Shown: in pieces, positions 7,807-16,195 of the stretch | Layout: each line of letters opens with the position of its first letter | Numbering within the stretch: position 1 is the first letter of the stretch | Assembly: GCA_023417065.1 (NCBI GenBank) | Contig: JAEZGH010000134.1 | Span: 1-64,000 of the forward strand | Source: Bacteroidota bacterium | GTDB lineage: Bacteria; Bacteroidota; Bacteroidia; Cytophagales; Cyclobacteriaceae | DNA: 64,000 nucleotides | Direction: 5' to 3' | Notes under the pieces: generated by a model | Seen by the model: only the letters and a program-made list of their open reading frames with translations | The model's database searches: none | Told to the model about the DNA's origin: nothing | Position numbers and translations under genes: made by a program

Positions 7807-9360
7807 ATGAACGAATATACTCTTATTGCAGGTGCCATAGGTGCACTATTCATCTTCATCACGCTGGTCTCCTTCGTGCGCCGGTATAAACGGTGTCCGT
7901 CAGACAGGATTCTGGTGAAATACGGAAAAGTCGGCGGAGAATCGGCAAAGTGTATTCACGGCGGCGCGACGTTCGTGTGGCCGATCTTTCAGGATTATGC
8001 GTTCATGGACCTCACGCCCATATCAATCGAGGTCAACCTCGTAAATGCGCTGAGTAAACAAAACATCCGTGTGGACGTTCCATCAAAATTTACGGTGGGT
8101 ATCTCTACTGAAAGCGGCGTGATGGAAAATGCAGCGGAACGCCTCCTGGGACTGCAACGCAATGACATCCACGCGCTGGCACATGACATCATCGTTGGTC
8201 AGATGCGTCTGGTTGTGGCCATGATGGATATCGAAGAGATCAACAACAACCGCGACAAGTTCCTTAACAACGTTTCGCATAACGTCGAAGCCGAACTCAA
8301 GAAGATCGGTTTGAAGCTGATCAACGTAAACATCACCGATATCAAGGATGAGAGTGGATACATTGCTGCACTTGGTAAAGAGGCTGCCGCGAAAGCGATA
8401 AACGAAGCGAAAATCCGGGTGGCTGAGCAGGAACGCCTGGGCGATGTCGGTAAGACGCAGGAAGAAAAAGAACGCGATATCAAGGTTTCTGAAATGGTCC
8501 GCGACCGCGATACACAAGTAGCGGTTGCTGTCAAGGATAAGGAGGTATTGATTGCCGCGGCTAAACGCGATGAGCAGATTGGTAAGGTGGAGGCAGATCG
8601 CGATACGCGTATCAAGACTGCTGAAGCAAATGCGCTTGCCGTTCAGGGGGAAAACCACTCGAAGGTTACCATTGCAACATCTGACGCCGAAAGACGCGAG
8701 CGCGAAGCCGAAGCGATGCGAAAGGCGATTGCGGCAGAGAAGGTTCAGGCGGCAAAGGCTCTCGAAGAAGCGTACCTGGCCGAACAGAAAGCTGAAGCTG
8801 CGCGCGCTGACCGCGACCGTGCATCACAAAATGCGAACATTGTCGTGTCCGCCGAAATTCAGAAGCAGAAGTTGATTCTCGAAGCGCAGGCCGAAGCTGA
8901 AAAGGTAAGGGAGAAAGCAAAAGGGGAGGCGGATGCGATATTGTTGCAACGCCAGGCCGAAGCCCGTGGTATTTACGAAATCCTGACGAAGCAGGCAGAA
9001 GGTTTCCGGGAACTCGTGAAGTCGGCAGGGAATAATCCAAAGGATGCCGCGATGCTTATCATTGCTGACAAACTGCCGGAGTTGGTGAAACTTCAGACCG
9101 AGGCGATCAAGAATATACAGATCGACAAAGTTACTGTCTGGGACGGCGGCGGAAACAAGGATGGAAAATCGTCTACTGCCAACTTTATCTCCGGACTGTA
9201 TTCTTCGGTTCCTCCGCTGCATGAGGTATTCAAGATGGCAGGACTCGAACTTCCTTATTATCTCGGTCAGGAAGAGGGTAAACCTGACGGTGGCGCGCCA
9301 GGTGCCGGCGGGCCTGCCATTAAGGTGGTGCCGATTAAAGAACAACCTGAAAAAGAGTAG
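7807..9360 (+). CDS. Flotillin family protein
   Basis: A 517-residue SPFH/flotillin scaffold protein anchored in the inner membrane by an N-terminal hydrophobic helix (residues about 5-25). The SPFH domain follows (FVRRYKRCPSDRILVKYGK, GGATFVWPIFQDYAFMDLTPI, SKFTVGIS), then a long Ala/Glu/Lys-rich coiled coil from about residue 200 to 400 with EAEAMRKAIAAEKVQAAKA-type heptads. A C-terminal flotillin part includes ADKLPELVKLQTEAIKNIQIDKVTVWDGG. The tail is Gly/Pro-rich. Such proteins organise membrane microdomains and oligomerise through the coiled coil. It is co-transcribed with the NfeD gene and followed by a strong terminator. Confidence 0.93.
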   Translation: MNEYTLIAGAIGALFIFITLVSFVRRYKRCPSDRILVKYGKVGGESAKCIHGGATFVWPIFQDYAFMDLTPISIEVNLVNALSKQNIRVDVPSKFTVGISTESGVMENAAERLLGLQRNDIHALAHDIIVGQMRLVVAMMDIEEINNNRDKFLNNVSHNVEAELKKIGLKLINVNITDIKDESGYIAALGKEAAAKAINEAKIRVAEQERLGDVGKTQEEKERDIKVSEMVRDRDTQVAVAVKDKEVLIAAAKRDEQIGKVEADRDTRIKTAEANALAVQGENHSKVTIATSDAERREREAEAMRKAIAAEKVQAAKALEEAYLAEQKAEAARADRDRASQNANIVVSAEIQKQKLILEAQAEAEKVREKAKGEADAILLQRQAEARGIYEILTKQAEGFRELVKSAGNNPKDAAMLIIADKLPELVKLQTEAIKNIQIDKVTVWDGGGNKDGKSSTANFISGLYSSVPPLHEVFKMAGLELPYYLGQEEGKPDGGAPGAGGPAIKVVPIKEQPEKE

Positions 9361-9381
9361 ACTCTTTTTCATAATATCAGG

Positions 9382-9410
9382 CCGTGGACGAATACTCCAC
9401 GGTTTTTTTT
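9382..9410 (+). terminator. Intrinsic terminator after flotillin
   Basis: A perfect 7-bp stem CCGTGGA/TCCACGG (9382-9388 and 9396-9402) with a 7-nt loop is followed by eight T residues. It closes the nfeD-flotillin operon, 21 bp after the stop codon. Confidence 0.85.
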
Positions 9411-9463
9411 GTTCAGACAAATCCCCTTAAACTTGGGCTTTCAATAGTTCAATAAATTCAGAC

Positions 9464-10246
9464 ATGTCAGCAACCAAACATTTCGTCAACTGGAACGTCA
9501 ACGGCATTCGCTCCATCATCAAGAAGGATTTTCTGAAAGATATTGCGACGATGAATCCTGATGTGCTGTGTCTTCAGGAAACGAAGGCCGCACCGGAGGA
9601 AGCAAAATCAGCACTCGAACTGTTGAAGGGTTATCATGTCTACGTGAACTGCTCCAAAGCCCGCAAGGGATATTCAGGAACGGCCATCATCAGCAAGGAA
9701 GAACCGATGCAGGTAACGTGTGATATTGGTCTGGAGGAATTCGACCAGGAGGGGCGTGTCATGACTGCAGAATTTCCAACTTATTTTCTTGTAACCGTAT
9801 ACACCCCTAACTCCGGCGATGGACTGGCACGTCTCGACTGGCGTGAGCGCTGGGACGAAGAGTTTAAGCGGTATCTGCTCTGGCTGGACAAACGCAAGCC
9901 GGTAATTGTCTGTGGTGATTTCAACGTAGCCCATCAGCCTATCGACATCGCGCGACCGAAGGAGAACTACAATAAGTCGGCGGGATACACGCAGCGCGAG
10001 ATTGATGGATTCACGCGCCTGCTGGAAGCGGGGTTTGTGGATACTTACCGGAGGTTTTATCCGGAAGAAGTGAAGTATACGTATTGGAATTATGTGACCA
10101 ACGCCCGCGCCAAAAACGCAGGCTGGCGTATTGATTACTTCCTTGTTTCAGAACGAATCATCGGGAACGTCCGTGAGGCAGCAGTGTATGATCAATACTT
10201 TGGTTCTGATCACTGTCCGGTAGGGCTGCAGATCGACGTGCAATAA
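9464..10246 (+). CDS. xth: Exodeoxyribonuclease III (AP endonuclease)
   Basis: A 260-residue enzyme of the ExoIII/Xth family that incises DNA at abasic sites and removes 3' blocking groups in base excision repair. Conserved elements are present in order: NWNVNGIRS (substrate Asn), LQETKA (metal-binding Glu), YTPNSGDGL, CGDFNVAHQPIDIARP (catalytic Asp and Asn), the GYTQREIDGF and WRIDYFLVSE strands and the terminal SDHCPVGLQI with the catalytic Asp-His pair. It lacks the long C-terminal extension of eukaryotic APE2. It appears monocistronic, with terminators or convergent genes on each side. Confidence 0.93.
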   Translation: MSATKHFVNWNVNGIRSIIKKDFLKDIATMNPDVLCLQETKAAPEEAKSALELLKGYHVYVNCSKARKGYSGTAIISKEEPMQVTCDIGLEEFDQEGRVMTAEFPTYFLVTVYTPNSGDGLARLDWRERWDEEFKRYLLWLDKRKPVIVCGDFNVAHQPIDIARPKENYNKSAGYTQREIDGFTRLLEAGFVDTYRRFYPEEVKYTYWNYVTNARAKNAGWRIDYFLVSERIIGNVREAAVYDQYFGSDHCPVGLQIDVQ

Positions 10247-10312
10247 ATCAGGTTATTGCAGAAGAAACGGTTTCAGCAACAGCCTGTAATCCTTCCGAAG
10301 AAAATCAACGGA

Positions 10313-11626
10313 TCAGTTGGCGTTGACGCGCTCAATCTCGGCACCCAATGCCTTAAGGCGTGCTTCGATGTTTTGATATCCGCGGTCAATCTGTTCAATG
10401 TTCGATATCTCACTGGTACCACTCGCAGAAAGCGCTGCGATCAGCAAGGCTACCCCTGCACGGATATCCGGCGAAGACATCTTAAGTCCGCGGAGCGGTT
10501 GCTTGCGGTCAAGCCCGATAACCGTAGCTCTGTGCGGATCACACAGAATGATCTGAGCGCCCATGTCAATAAGCTTGTCGGTGAAGAACAGGCGCGATTC
10601 AAACATCTTCTGATGAACGAGTACGGTTCCTTTTGCCTGTGTCGCGACTACGAGGATAATGCTCAGTAAGTCAGGAGTAAATCCTGGCCACGGCGCGTCA
10701 GCGATGGTAAGAATCGATCCATCAATGAATGTTTCAATTTCGTAGCGTTCCTGTGAAGGAATATGAATATCATCACCGCGGTATTCGAGGCGGATTCCCA
10801 GACGGCGGAAGATCTCCGGAATGATGCCCAGCATATCGATCCGGCAGTTTTTGATCGTTACCTCTGATTGCGTCATCGCGGCAAGGCCGATGAAGCTTCC
10901 GATCTCAATCATGTCCGGCAATAATGTGTGTTCCGTGCCACCGAGTTTCTCTACGCCTTCGATGTGAAGGAGGTTGGAGCCTATCCCTGAGATTTTGGCA
11001 CCCATGCGGTTGAGCATCAGGCATAGCTGCTGCAGGTAGGGTTCACACGCTGCGTTGTAGATGGTGGTCTTTCCTTTTGCAAGGACCGCCGCCATAATAA
11101 TGTTTGCTGTTCCGGTAACTGACGCTTCATCGAGAAGCATGTAGCAACCCTTAAGCTCTGATGCGTCGATATGGAACAGGTGTTCTTCGGCGTTGAAGTT
11201 GAACTTCGCGCCGAGTTTTTCAAATCCCAGGAAGTGAGTGTCGAGTCTTCGACGACCAATTTTGTCGCCGCCGGGCTTTGGTAGTGTTGCCTTTCCAAAA
11301 CGTGCGAGGATCGGCCCCAGTAACATAACAGACCCGCGAAGCGCAGCTGCTTTTTTACGGTACTCTTCCGATTCGAGGAATTTGGTATTGATTGATGCGG
11401 CCGTGAATCGATATGACTCAGGACCGAGTTGTTCTACTTTGGAACCAAGGTCTCCGACAAGTTCGATGAGTTTGTTTACATCGAGGATGTTCGGAATGTT
11501 GTGAATCGTAATGGGCTCAGGTGAAAGGAGGGTTGCGCTGATGATCTGGAGCGCTTCGTTCTTAGCTCCCTGTGGTACTATCTCACCTTTAAGTTTCTTA
11601 CCACCTTTGATTCTGAAAATACTCAT
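10313..11626 (-). CDS. murA: UDP-N-acetylglucosamine 1-carboxyvinyltransferase, Asp-type
   Basis: Transfers enolpyruvate from PEP to UDP-GlcNAc, the committed step of peptidoglycan precursor synthesis, in the cytoplasm. The 437-residue protein has the expected KNEALQIISATLL start, LRGSVMLLGPILARFG, and the two EPSP-synthase-like repeats, ending SNIEQIDRGYQNIEARLKALGAEIERV. In the active-site loop the family Cys115 (E. coli numbering, PGGC) is replaced by Asp121 in PGGDKIGRRRLDTHF. From known families, an Asp at this position keeps activity but prevents alkylation by fosfomycin. The DUF4290 gene lies 97 bp upstream on the same strand, a recurring Bacteroidota pairing. Confidence 0.95.
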   Translation of the reverse strand: MSIFRIKGGKKLKGEIVPQGAKNEALQIISATLLSPEPITIHNIPNILDVNKLIELVGDLGSKVEQLGPESYRFTAASINTKFLESEEYRKKAAALRGSVMLLGPILARFGKATLPKPGGDKIGRRRLDTHFLGFEKLGAKFNFNAEEHLFHIDASELKGCYMLLDEASVTGTANIIMAAVLAKGKTTIYNAACEPYLQQLCLMLNRMGAKISGIGSNLLHIEGVEKLGGTEHTLLPDMIEIGSFIGLAAMTQSEVTIKNCRIDMLGIIPEIFRRLGIRLEYRGDDIHIPSQERYEIETFIDGSILTIADAPWPGFTPDLLSIILVVATQAKGTVLVHQKMFESRLFFTDKLIDMGAQIILCDPHRATVIGLDRKQPLRGLKMSSPDIRAGVALLIAALSASGTSEISNIEQIDRGYQNIEARLKALGAEIERVNAN

Positions 11627-11723
11627 CGCTTGACAGTAGACCTATGTGCTGTTTAAAAAAAAATGTAAATAAGCCGAATGCTTGATCCCTGGTTACGGCT
11701 AAAAAATGGATCGATGTTAAATG

Positions 11724-12419
11724 CTATTGGTCGCGGCGCTTTCTGAAGTTTCCGCCGCCGCCCTTGTTCTTGTTGAATGGACGATGACCGCCGCCCTGAT
11801 GACGTTGTCCTCCGCCGTTATGACTTCCCTGCTGAGGACGGGCTTTCTTCCGTTCCTTGTAAAGTTTTTCAAACAGGTTGTCTTCGCGCACCTTGTCGAT
11901 TGTCATATTCAGCGCACCACCTGACATGGCTTGTATATCTTTGAGAATTACGGAATCATCGAGCGTTTCCTTGTTCCAGTTTCCGTAAAAAGTTTTCATC
12001 AGTTTGCCAAGGTAGATGATGGCATCCTGGCGTTCCTGCGGATCTTCCTTCTTCAGGGCTTCTTTTACGAGCTTTTCGATGTTCTTGCCGTAATGCTTGA
12101 AACGTACATCGCTTTGAGGGTATTCCATGCGCATGGGTTTCTTGAAGAGGATTTCACGCTCCGGCACAGGGAAAGGATTGTTGACGTCGAGGTTGAAGTC
12201 GGCAATGATGTAAAGGTCGTCCCACAAACGCTGGGGATCATCACCCTGTTCCTTGATGCTTGGGGTAAGTTGTTTAATCAGTTCAATGAGTGTATAGGCT
12301 AACTCTGTGCGTTTGTTTTTGTCCGGCGTATTCCGGATGTATTCTACCAGCTTTTGAACATTGCGGCCATACTCTTTCAGAATGATGTTAGGCCTCTGGC
12401 TATTGTATTCTCCAATCAT
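11724..12419 (-). CDS. DUF4290 family protein
   Basis: A Bacteroidota-specific protein of unknown function, recognised by the N-terminal YNSQRPNIILKEYGRNVQKLV, RTELAYTLIELIKQLTP, RLWDDLYIIADFNLDVNNPFP and FKHYGKNIEKLV segments. From about residue 185 the sequence becomes Lys/Arg/Gly-rich and disordered (QQGSHNGGGQRHQGGG), which would suit nucleic-acid contact, but that is inference. I start at the ATG at 12419 because family members begin just before this EYNxxR stretch; in-frame ATGs at 12479 and 12497 are alternatives. It is upstream of murA on the same strand and likely in one transcript with it. Confidence 0.85.
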   Translation of the reverse strand: MIGEYNSQRPNIILKEYGRNVQKLVEYIRNTPDKNKRTELAYTLIELIKQLTPSIKEQGDDPQRLWDDLYIIADFNLDVNNPFPVPEREILFKKPMRMEYPQSDVRFKHYGKNIEKLVKEALKKEDPQERQDAIIYLGKLMKTFYGNWNKETLDDSVILKDIQAMSGGALNMTIDKVREDNLFEKLYKERKKARPQQGSHNGGGQRHQGGGHRPFNKNKGGGGNFRKRRDQ

Positions 12420-12579
12420 TGGGGTTGAATTATCGTGATTTTGGATGCTTGCTCCTGGTTTGTTAAAAACGCTTGCCATCGGGAACGGAAGGGGCAATAC
12501 CGACCGGGTGAAGCAATCTTAGTGCTAATGGTTTAATAACGCAAAGTAGCTGATTATTGTGCAAAATTAAAATTATCTT

Positions 12580-14841
12580 TTACTGGACGATTCGCAGCTT
12601 GGCGAAACTCAGTAGTAAGGTTTTCTCGCCGACTGCAGAAAAAGCGATCTTTGCCTTGCGATCTGCTCCGCTTACGTCCATCTGAATGACCTTCCCAAAA
12701 CCAAATTTCGGGTGCTCCACCTGCATGCCTTCCTTTAGTCCGGACGTATCACTAGGTTTAAAATCGGCCGGTGGCTTATAAGCAGTTGCGGCCGCAGGTT
12801 TGGACACGGGCTGCGAGGAGATGGTCCGTTTTATCCCGCTCACCAGATTCTTGGCGTAATTTCCTGAGGGCGCCGCTGACTCCATACCACCAAACTTGGT
12901 GCTGACTTTCACATACCCAGGATCGATGTCGTCGAGGAATCGGCTCGGCTCACAATTCTTGAGTCGTCCATAGCGATAGCGCGTGAGCGCATATGACAGG
13001 AACAGCTTCTTCTCAGCCCGTGTAATCGCCACGTAAAAAAGACGGCGCTCTTCCTCAAGGTCAGCCCTGCTGCTGAGCATCATCTGAGAAGGGAAGAGGT
13101 CTTCCTCCATGCCCACGATGTATACGTAACGAAACTCAAGTCCCTTCGCCATGTGGATGGTCATGAGTGTTACCTTATCGGGATCTTTGTCCTTGTCTTC
13201 ATCCTGCCCCGTGACAAGTGAGACTTCCTGCAGGAACGCGCCCAGGGACTTGTCTTCTTTCTCCGGATCATCTACATATTCCTTGATGGCGTTCAGTAAT
13301 TCCTGAACGTTCTCGTAGCGGCTTAGTCCTTCAACGGTTTTGTCTTCATATAATTCTTTCAGCAAGCCGGATCCTTTCGCAATTTCGTAAGCAGCCTCAT
13401 ACGCATCGCGGCGTTGAACTTCCACCTGAAAGCGGCTGATCATTGCCACGAAGTCGCTGATAGGCGCCGCTGCCCTGCCACCAATGAAGCTGTTGGCATT
13501 CTGAACCACGTCCCACAGACTGATGGCGTGGTCGTTGGCGGCGACGATGATCTTGTCTACCGTGGAGTCACCGATTCCACGCTTCGGCAGGTTGATGATC
13601 CTCCTGAAGGAAGCCTCATCCTGCTGGTTCAATACAAAGCGCAGGTAGGCGAGGAGGTCCTTGATTTCCTTCCGCTGGTAGAATGACAGTCCACCGATGA
13701 CCTTGTACTTCACGTTCATCCGTCGCAGGGCTTCTTCGATGGCCCTCGACTGGCTGTTAGTCCGGTATAAGATCGCGAAATCACTGAACTTCAGCTGATG
13801 CTGCATTTTCTCCTGGAAGATAGACGTCGCTACAAGCCGCCCTTCTTCATTGTCGGAGATGGCCTTGATGAGTTCGATGAGGTTTCCATTTTCATTGGCG
13901 GTCCATACATTCTTGGGCAGCTGAGCGCGGTTCTTCTTAATGACCGAGTTGGCAGCGTTGACAATGTTCTGAGTGGAACGGTAGTTCTGTTCCAGCTTGA
14001 TCACCTTGAGTTCGGGGTAATCGCGTTCAAAGTTCAGGATGTTGCTGATATCTGCACCCCGGAAGCCGTAAATGCTTTGAGCGTCGTCACCCACGACACA
14101 GATGTTCTCTCTGACGGAAGACAGCTTGCGGATGATATAGTACTGACACAGGTTGGTGTCCTGAAACTCATCCACGAGTACATAATGAATGCGGTGCTGG
14201 TATTTGTTCAACACCTCAAGGTGTTCGCGGAAGAGTTTGTCCGTATTGAAGAGCAAGTCGTCAAAATCCATCGCGCCTGCCTTGAAGCAGCGTTGTGCAT
14301 ATACTTTGTAAATCCGTCCAATTTCAGGACGCATGTTTGCGGCATCGTCGGCCATCAGTTCGGCGTTCGTAAGGTATTGCTCCCAGCTGATGAGCCTGTT
14401 CTTGGCAGCCGATATCCTGTTGTACACCGTGTTCGGTTTGTACACCGTGTCATCGAGGCCCATTTCCTTGACGATGTTTTTGATCAGGGTTTTGGAGTCG
14501 TCGGTATCGTAAATCGTAAAGTTGTTCGGATAACCGAGGTGGGCTGCTTCGGCGCGCAGGATTCGTGAGAAGACCGAGTGAAATGTACCCATCCACAGGT
14601 TCCGGGCGTCATGTCCAACCACCTTTTCGATGCGTTCGCGCATTTCCTTGGCTGCCTTGTTGGTGAAGGTCAGCGCCATAATATTGAAAGGGTCTACTCC
14701 TTTGGAAATCAGGTTTGCAATTCTGTAGGTAAGTACCCGTGTTTTTCCTGACCCCGCCCCGGCAATCAGCATGCATGGTCCATCGGTATTCAGTACACCC
14801 TCACGTTGAGGTTCATTCAGCGTATCGAGATAATCGTTCAT
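12580..14841 (-). CDS. UvrD/PcrA-type ATP-dependent DNA helicase
   Basis: A 753-residue superfamily 1A 3'-5' helicase. All helicase motifs are readable: Q motif LNEPQREGVL, Walker A AGAGSGKTRVLTYRI, LTFTNKAAKEMRERI, VDEFQDTNLCQY (motif II), GDDAQSIYGFRGA (motif III), LEQNYRST (motif IV), VTLMTIHMAKGLEFRYVYIVGMEE (motif V) and EERRLFYVAITRAEKKL (motif VI). The C-terminus has the PcrA-like Tudor domain (MQVEHPKFGFGKVIQMD). Its role would be nucleotide excision repair, mismatch repair or removal of RecA/RNA polymerase from DNA. It is divergent from the DUF3109 gene. Whether it is called UvrD or PcrA cannot be settled here. Confidence 0.94.
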   Translation of the reverse strand: MNDYLDTLNEPQREGVLNTDGPCMLIAGAGSGKTRVLTYRIANLISKGVDPFNIMALTFTNKAAKEMRERIEKVVGHDARNLWMGTFHSVFSRILRAEAAHLGYPNNFTIYDTDDSKTLIKNIVKEMGLDDTVYKPNTVYNRISAAKNRLISWEQYLTNAELMADDAANMRPEIGRIYKVYAQRCFKAGAMDFDDLLFNTDKLFREHLEVLNKYQHRIHYVLVDEFQDTNLCQYYIIRKLSSVRENICVVGDDAQSIYGFRGADISNILNFERDYPELKVIKLEQNYRSTQNIVNAANSVIKKNRAQLPKNVWTANENGNLIELIKAISDNEEGRLVATSIFQEKMQHQLKFSDFAILYRTNSQSRAIEEALRRMNVKYKVIGGLSFYQRKEIKDLLAYLRFVLNQQDEASFRRIINLPKRGIGDSTVDKIIVAANDHAISLWDVVQNANSFIGGRAAAPISDFVAMISRFQVEVQRRDAYEAAYEIAKGSGLLKELYEDKTVEGLSRYENVQELLNAIKEYVDDPEKEDKSLGAFLQEVSLVTGQDEDKDKDPDKVTLMTIHMAKGLEFRYVYIVGMEEDLFPSQMMLSSRADLEEERRLFYVAITRAEKKLFLSYALTRYRYGRLKNCEPSRFLDDIDPGYVKVSTKFGGMESAAPSGNYAKNLVSGIKRTISSQPVSKPAAATAYKPPADFKPSDTSGLKEGMQVEHPKFGFGKVIQMDVSGADRKAKIAFSAVGEKTLLLSFAKLRIVQ

Positions 14842-15113
14842 AGTATTTCAACCTGTAAATTAAAACATCATTCGGCGATTAACCCGGTTTTATTTCGGAT
14901 AAAAAAATCACGCGGGGAAGGCCTTCCTGAAGTTGTGTTTTTCGCTTAAAAATGGCGATTTGATGCTCTTACATAACGACACGGGAACCCGAAGGCCCGG
15001 AAATGTGTATGCTGTAAAACTGCAACAAAAGTTGAGCAAGAAAAATTGATCTGTCGGGGAATTTTCCTTGTGGAAACGGTAAATTGCGGGATTGTTTATT
15101 AAACCTCAGCCTC

Positions 15114-15722
15114 ATGATCAAAGTAGGAGAAGTGCTTGTGTCCGACGATGTGCGTGATAAGGAATTTGTGTGTAATCTGCAGAAATGCAAGGGTGCCTGC
15201 TGCGTGGAAGGCGACTTCGGTGCGCCGCTGGAGGAAGAGGAACTGAAAATACTCGAAGAAATTTACCCTGTCGTGAAGCCATATTTATCTCCTGAGGGAA
15301 TCAAAGCTATTGAAAAACAGGGTACCCATACCGTTGACGATGAAGGTGAGCTGTGTACGCCTGTGATCGACGGGCGTGAATGCGTTTACGCTATTTACGA
15401 CAAGGCCGGAATTCTGAAGTGCGGGATTGAACAGGCATATCTCGACGGCAAGATCGACTGGAAAAAGCCTATCAGCTGTCATTTGTATCCGATCCGCGTT
15501 ACTTCCAAAAAGAACTTTGAAGCGCTCAACTATCACAAGTGGCATATTTGTTCTCCAGCGTGTTCTCTTGGAAAAGAACTTCAGGTGCCGGTTTACAAGT
15601 TTTTGAAGGCGCCGCTGATCCGCAAATATGGTGAGGCCTGGTACAGCGAACTTGAGCAGACGATAGAGCACTCGCTGAAGGAGAAACCGAAAAATCCGCC
15701 AAAAAAGAAAAAGGCGAACTGA
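15114..15722 (+). CDS. DUF3109 family cysteine-rich protein
   Basis: A 202-residue protein matching DUF3109, a Bacteroidota family of unknown function. It has an N-terminal cysteine cluster, CNLQKCKGACCVEGDFG (about residues 21-37), with further cysteines at ECVYAIYD, LKCGIEQA, ISCHLYPIR and HICSPACSLG, so a bound metal or Fe-S centre is plausible. The C-terminal 15 residues are Lys/Pro-rich (KEKPKNPPKKKK). I choose the ATG at 15114 (MIKVGEVLVSDDV); an upstream ATG at 15084 adds a hydrophobic decapeptide unlike the family. It is divergent from the helicase, and nothing adjacent explains its role. Confidence 0.82.
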   Translation: MIKVGEVLVSDDVRDKEFVCNLQKCKGACCVEGDFGAPLEEEELKILEEIYPVVKPYLSPEGIKAIEKQGTHTVDDEGELCTPVIDGRECVYAIYDKAGILKCGIEQAYLDGKIDWKKPISCHLYPIRVTSKKNFEALNYHKWHICSPACSLGKELQVPVYKFLKAPLIRKYGEAWYSELEQTIEHSLKEKPKNPPKKKKAN

Positions 15723-15929
15723 ACGGCCGTCCAGGTTTTTGCGTTGTAAATGAACAGGGCTTTGTTCCTAAGCCCAACGCCCGGCTGATTCCCAGTATCA
15801 GGCGACTGTTCGAACGACAGCGAAATTCATTTCCCCGAAGACTTTCCCAAAGTATTCCCTAAGCAGGCCCGAGGGCTGCTCGAGGGCACCTTTCGTGCAG
15901 CGCGCGGTAAGTGGAAGCCGTATCAGAGC

Positions 15930-16016
15930 CGTACCAGATCCGGTAATGATCCATCCGGGTTCCCATCGCCGGGTAGCAGATCGGAACCCGGGCGGATCCT
16001 GTTCAGATCTGGTACG
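15930..16016. repeat. Nested 87-bp inverted repeat
   Basis: CGTACCAGATC (15930-15940) pairs with GATCTGGTACG (16006-16016), then a symmetric 7x7 internal loop, GATCC/GGATC (15948-15952 and 15994-15998), a 2x2 mismatch, and CCGGGTTCC/GGAACCCGG (15955-15963 and 15983-15991) around a 19-nt loop. In total 25 bp pair symmetrically. The element could extrude as a cruciform in DNA or fold in RNA. It does not resemble a transposase-bearing element, but a non-autonomous repeat (REP/MITE-like) is possible. Confidence 0.75.
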
Positions 16017-16042
16017 TATAAATACAGTGGTATAGAGTAAGC

Positions 16043-16075
16043 GCGCTTACCTCGCGCTTACCTCGCGCTTACCTC
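16043..16075. repeat. Three tandem copies of GCGCTTACCTC
   Basis: The 11-bp unit GCGCTTACCTC is repeated three times without a mismatch at 16043-16053, 16054-16064 and 16065-16075. The first copy overlaps the 14-bp palindrome GTAAGCGCGCTTAC, so each unit repeats one arm of that palindrome. It may be a slippage-prone tract or a multi-site protein-binding array. Confidence 0.8.
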
Positions 16076-16195
16076 GAGCCCGACTACGGGATACTTTGAG
16101 AAGGAATGGGGGATAGATAATGCCCTGACGGGGGCACGCGGGGCGGACAGCTGTTCCGACAGCTGAATAGCCAACATACCAAACTCTGCTATTGC

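Larger units (their letters stand above)
15723..16195. other. Palindrome-rich intergenic region, no gene
   Basis: A 473-bp stretch between two convergent genes with no convincing ORF. It holds an imperfect hairpin at 15862-15880, the nested 87-bp palindrome at 15930-16016, a perfect palindrome GTAAGCGCGCTTAC at 16037-16050, three 11-bp tandem repeats at 16043-16075 and a 7-bp inverted repeat CAGCTGT/ACAGCTG at 16148-16165. It appears more GC-rich than the flanking intergenic DNA. None of the hairpins carries a U-tract, so an ordinary terminator is not evident. Confidence 0.6.

Noticed and set aside
13798..14568. Plus-strand frame of 256 codons inside the helicase gene
   Set aside because: Antisense shadow of the UvrD-type helicase; no motif and no start context.
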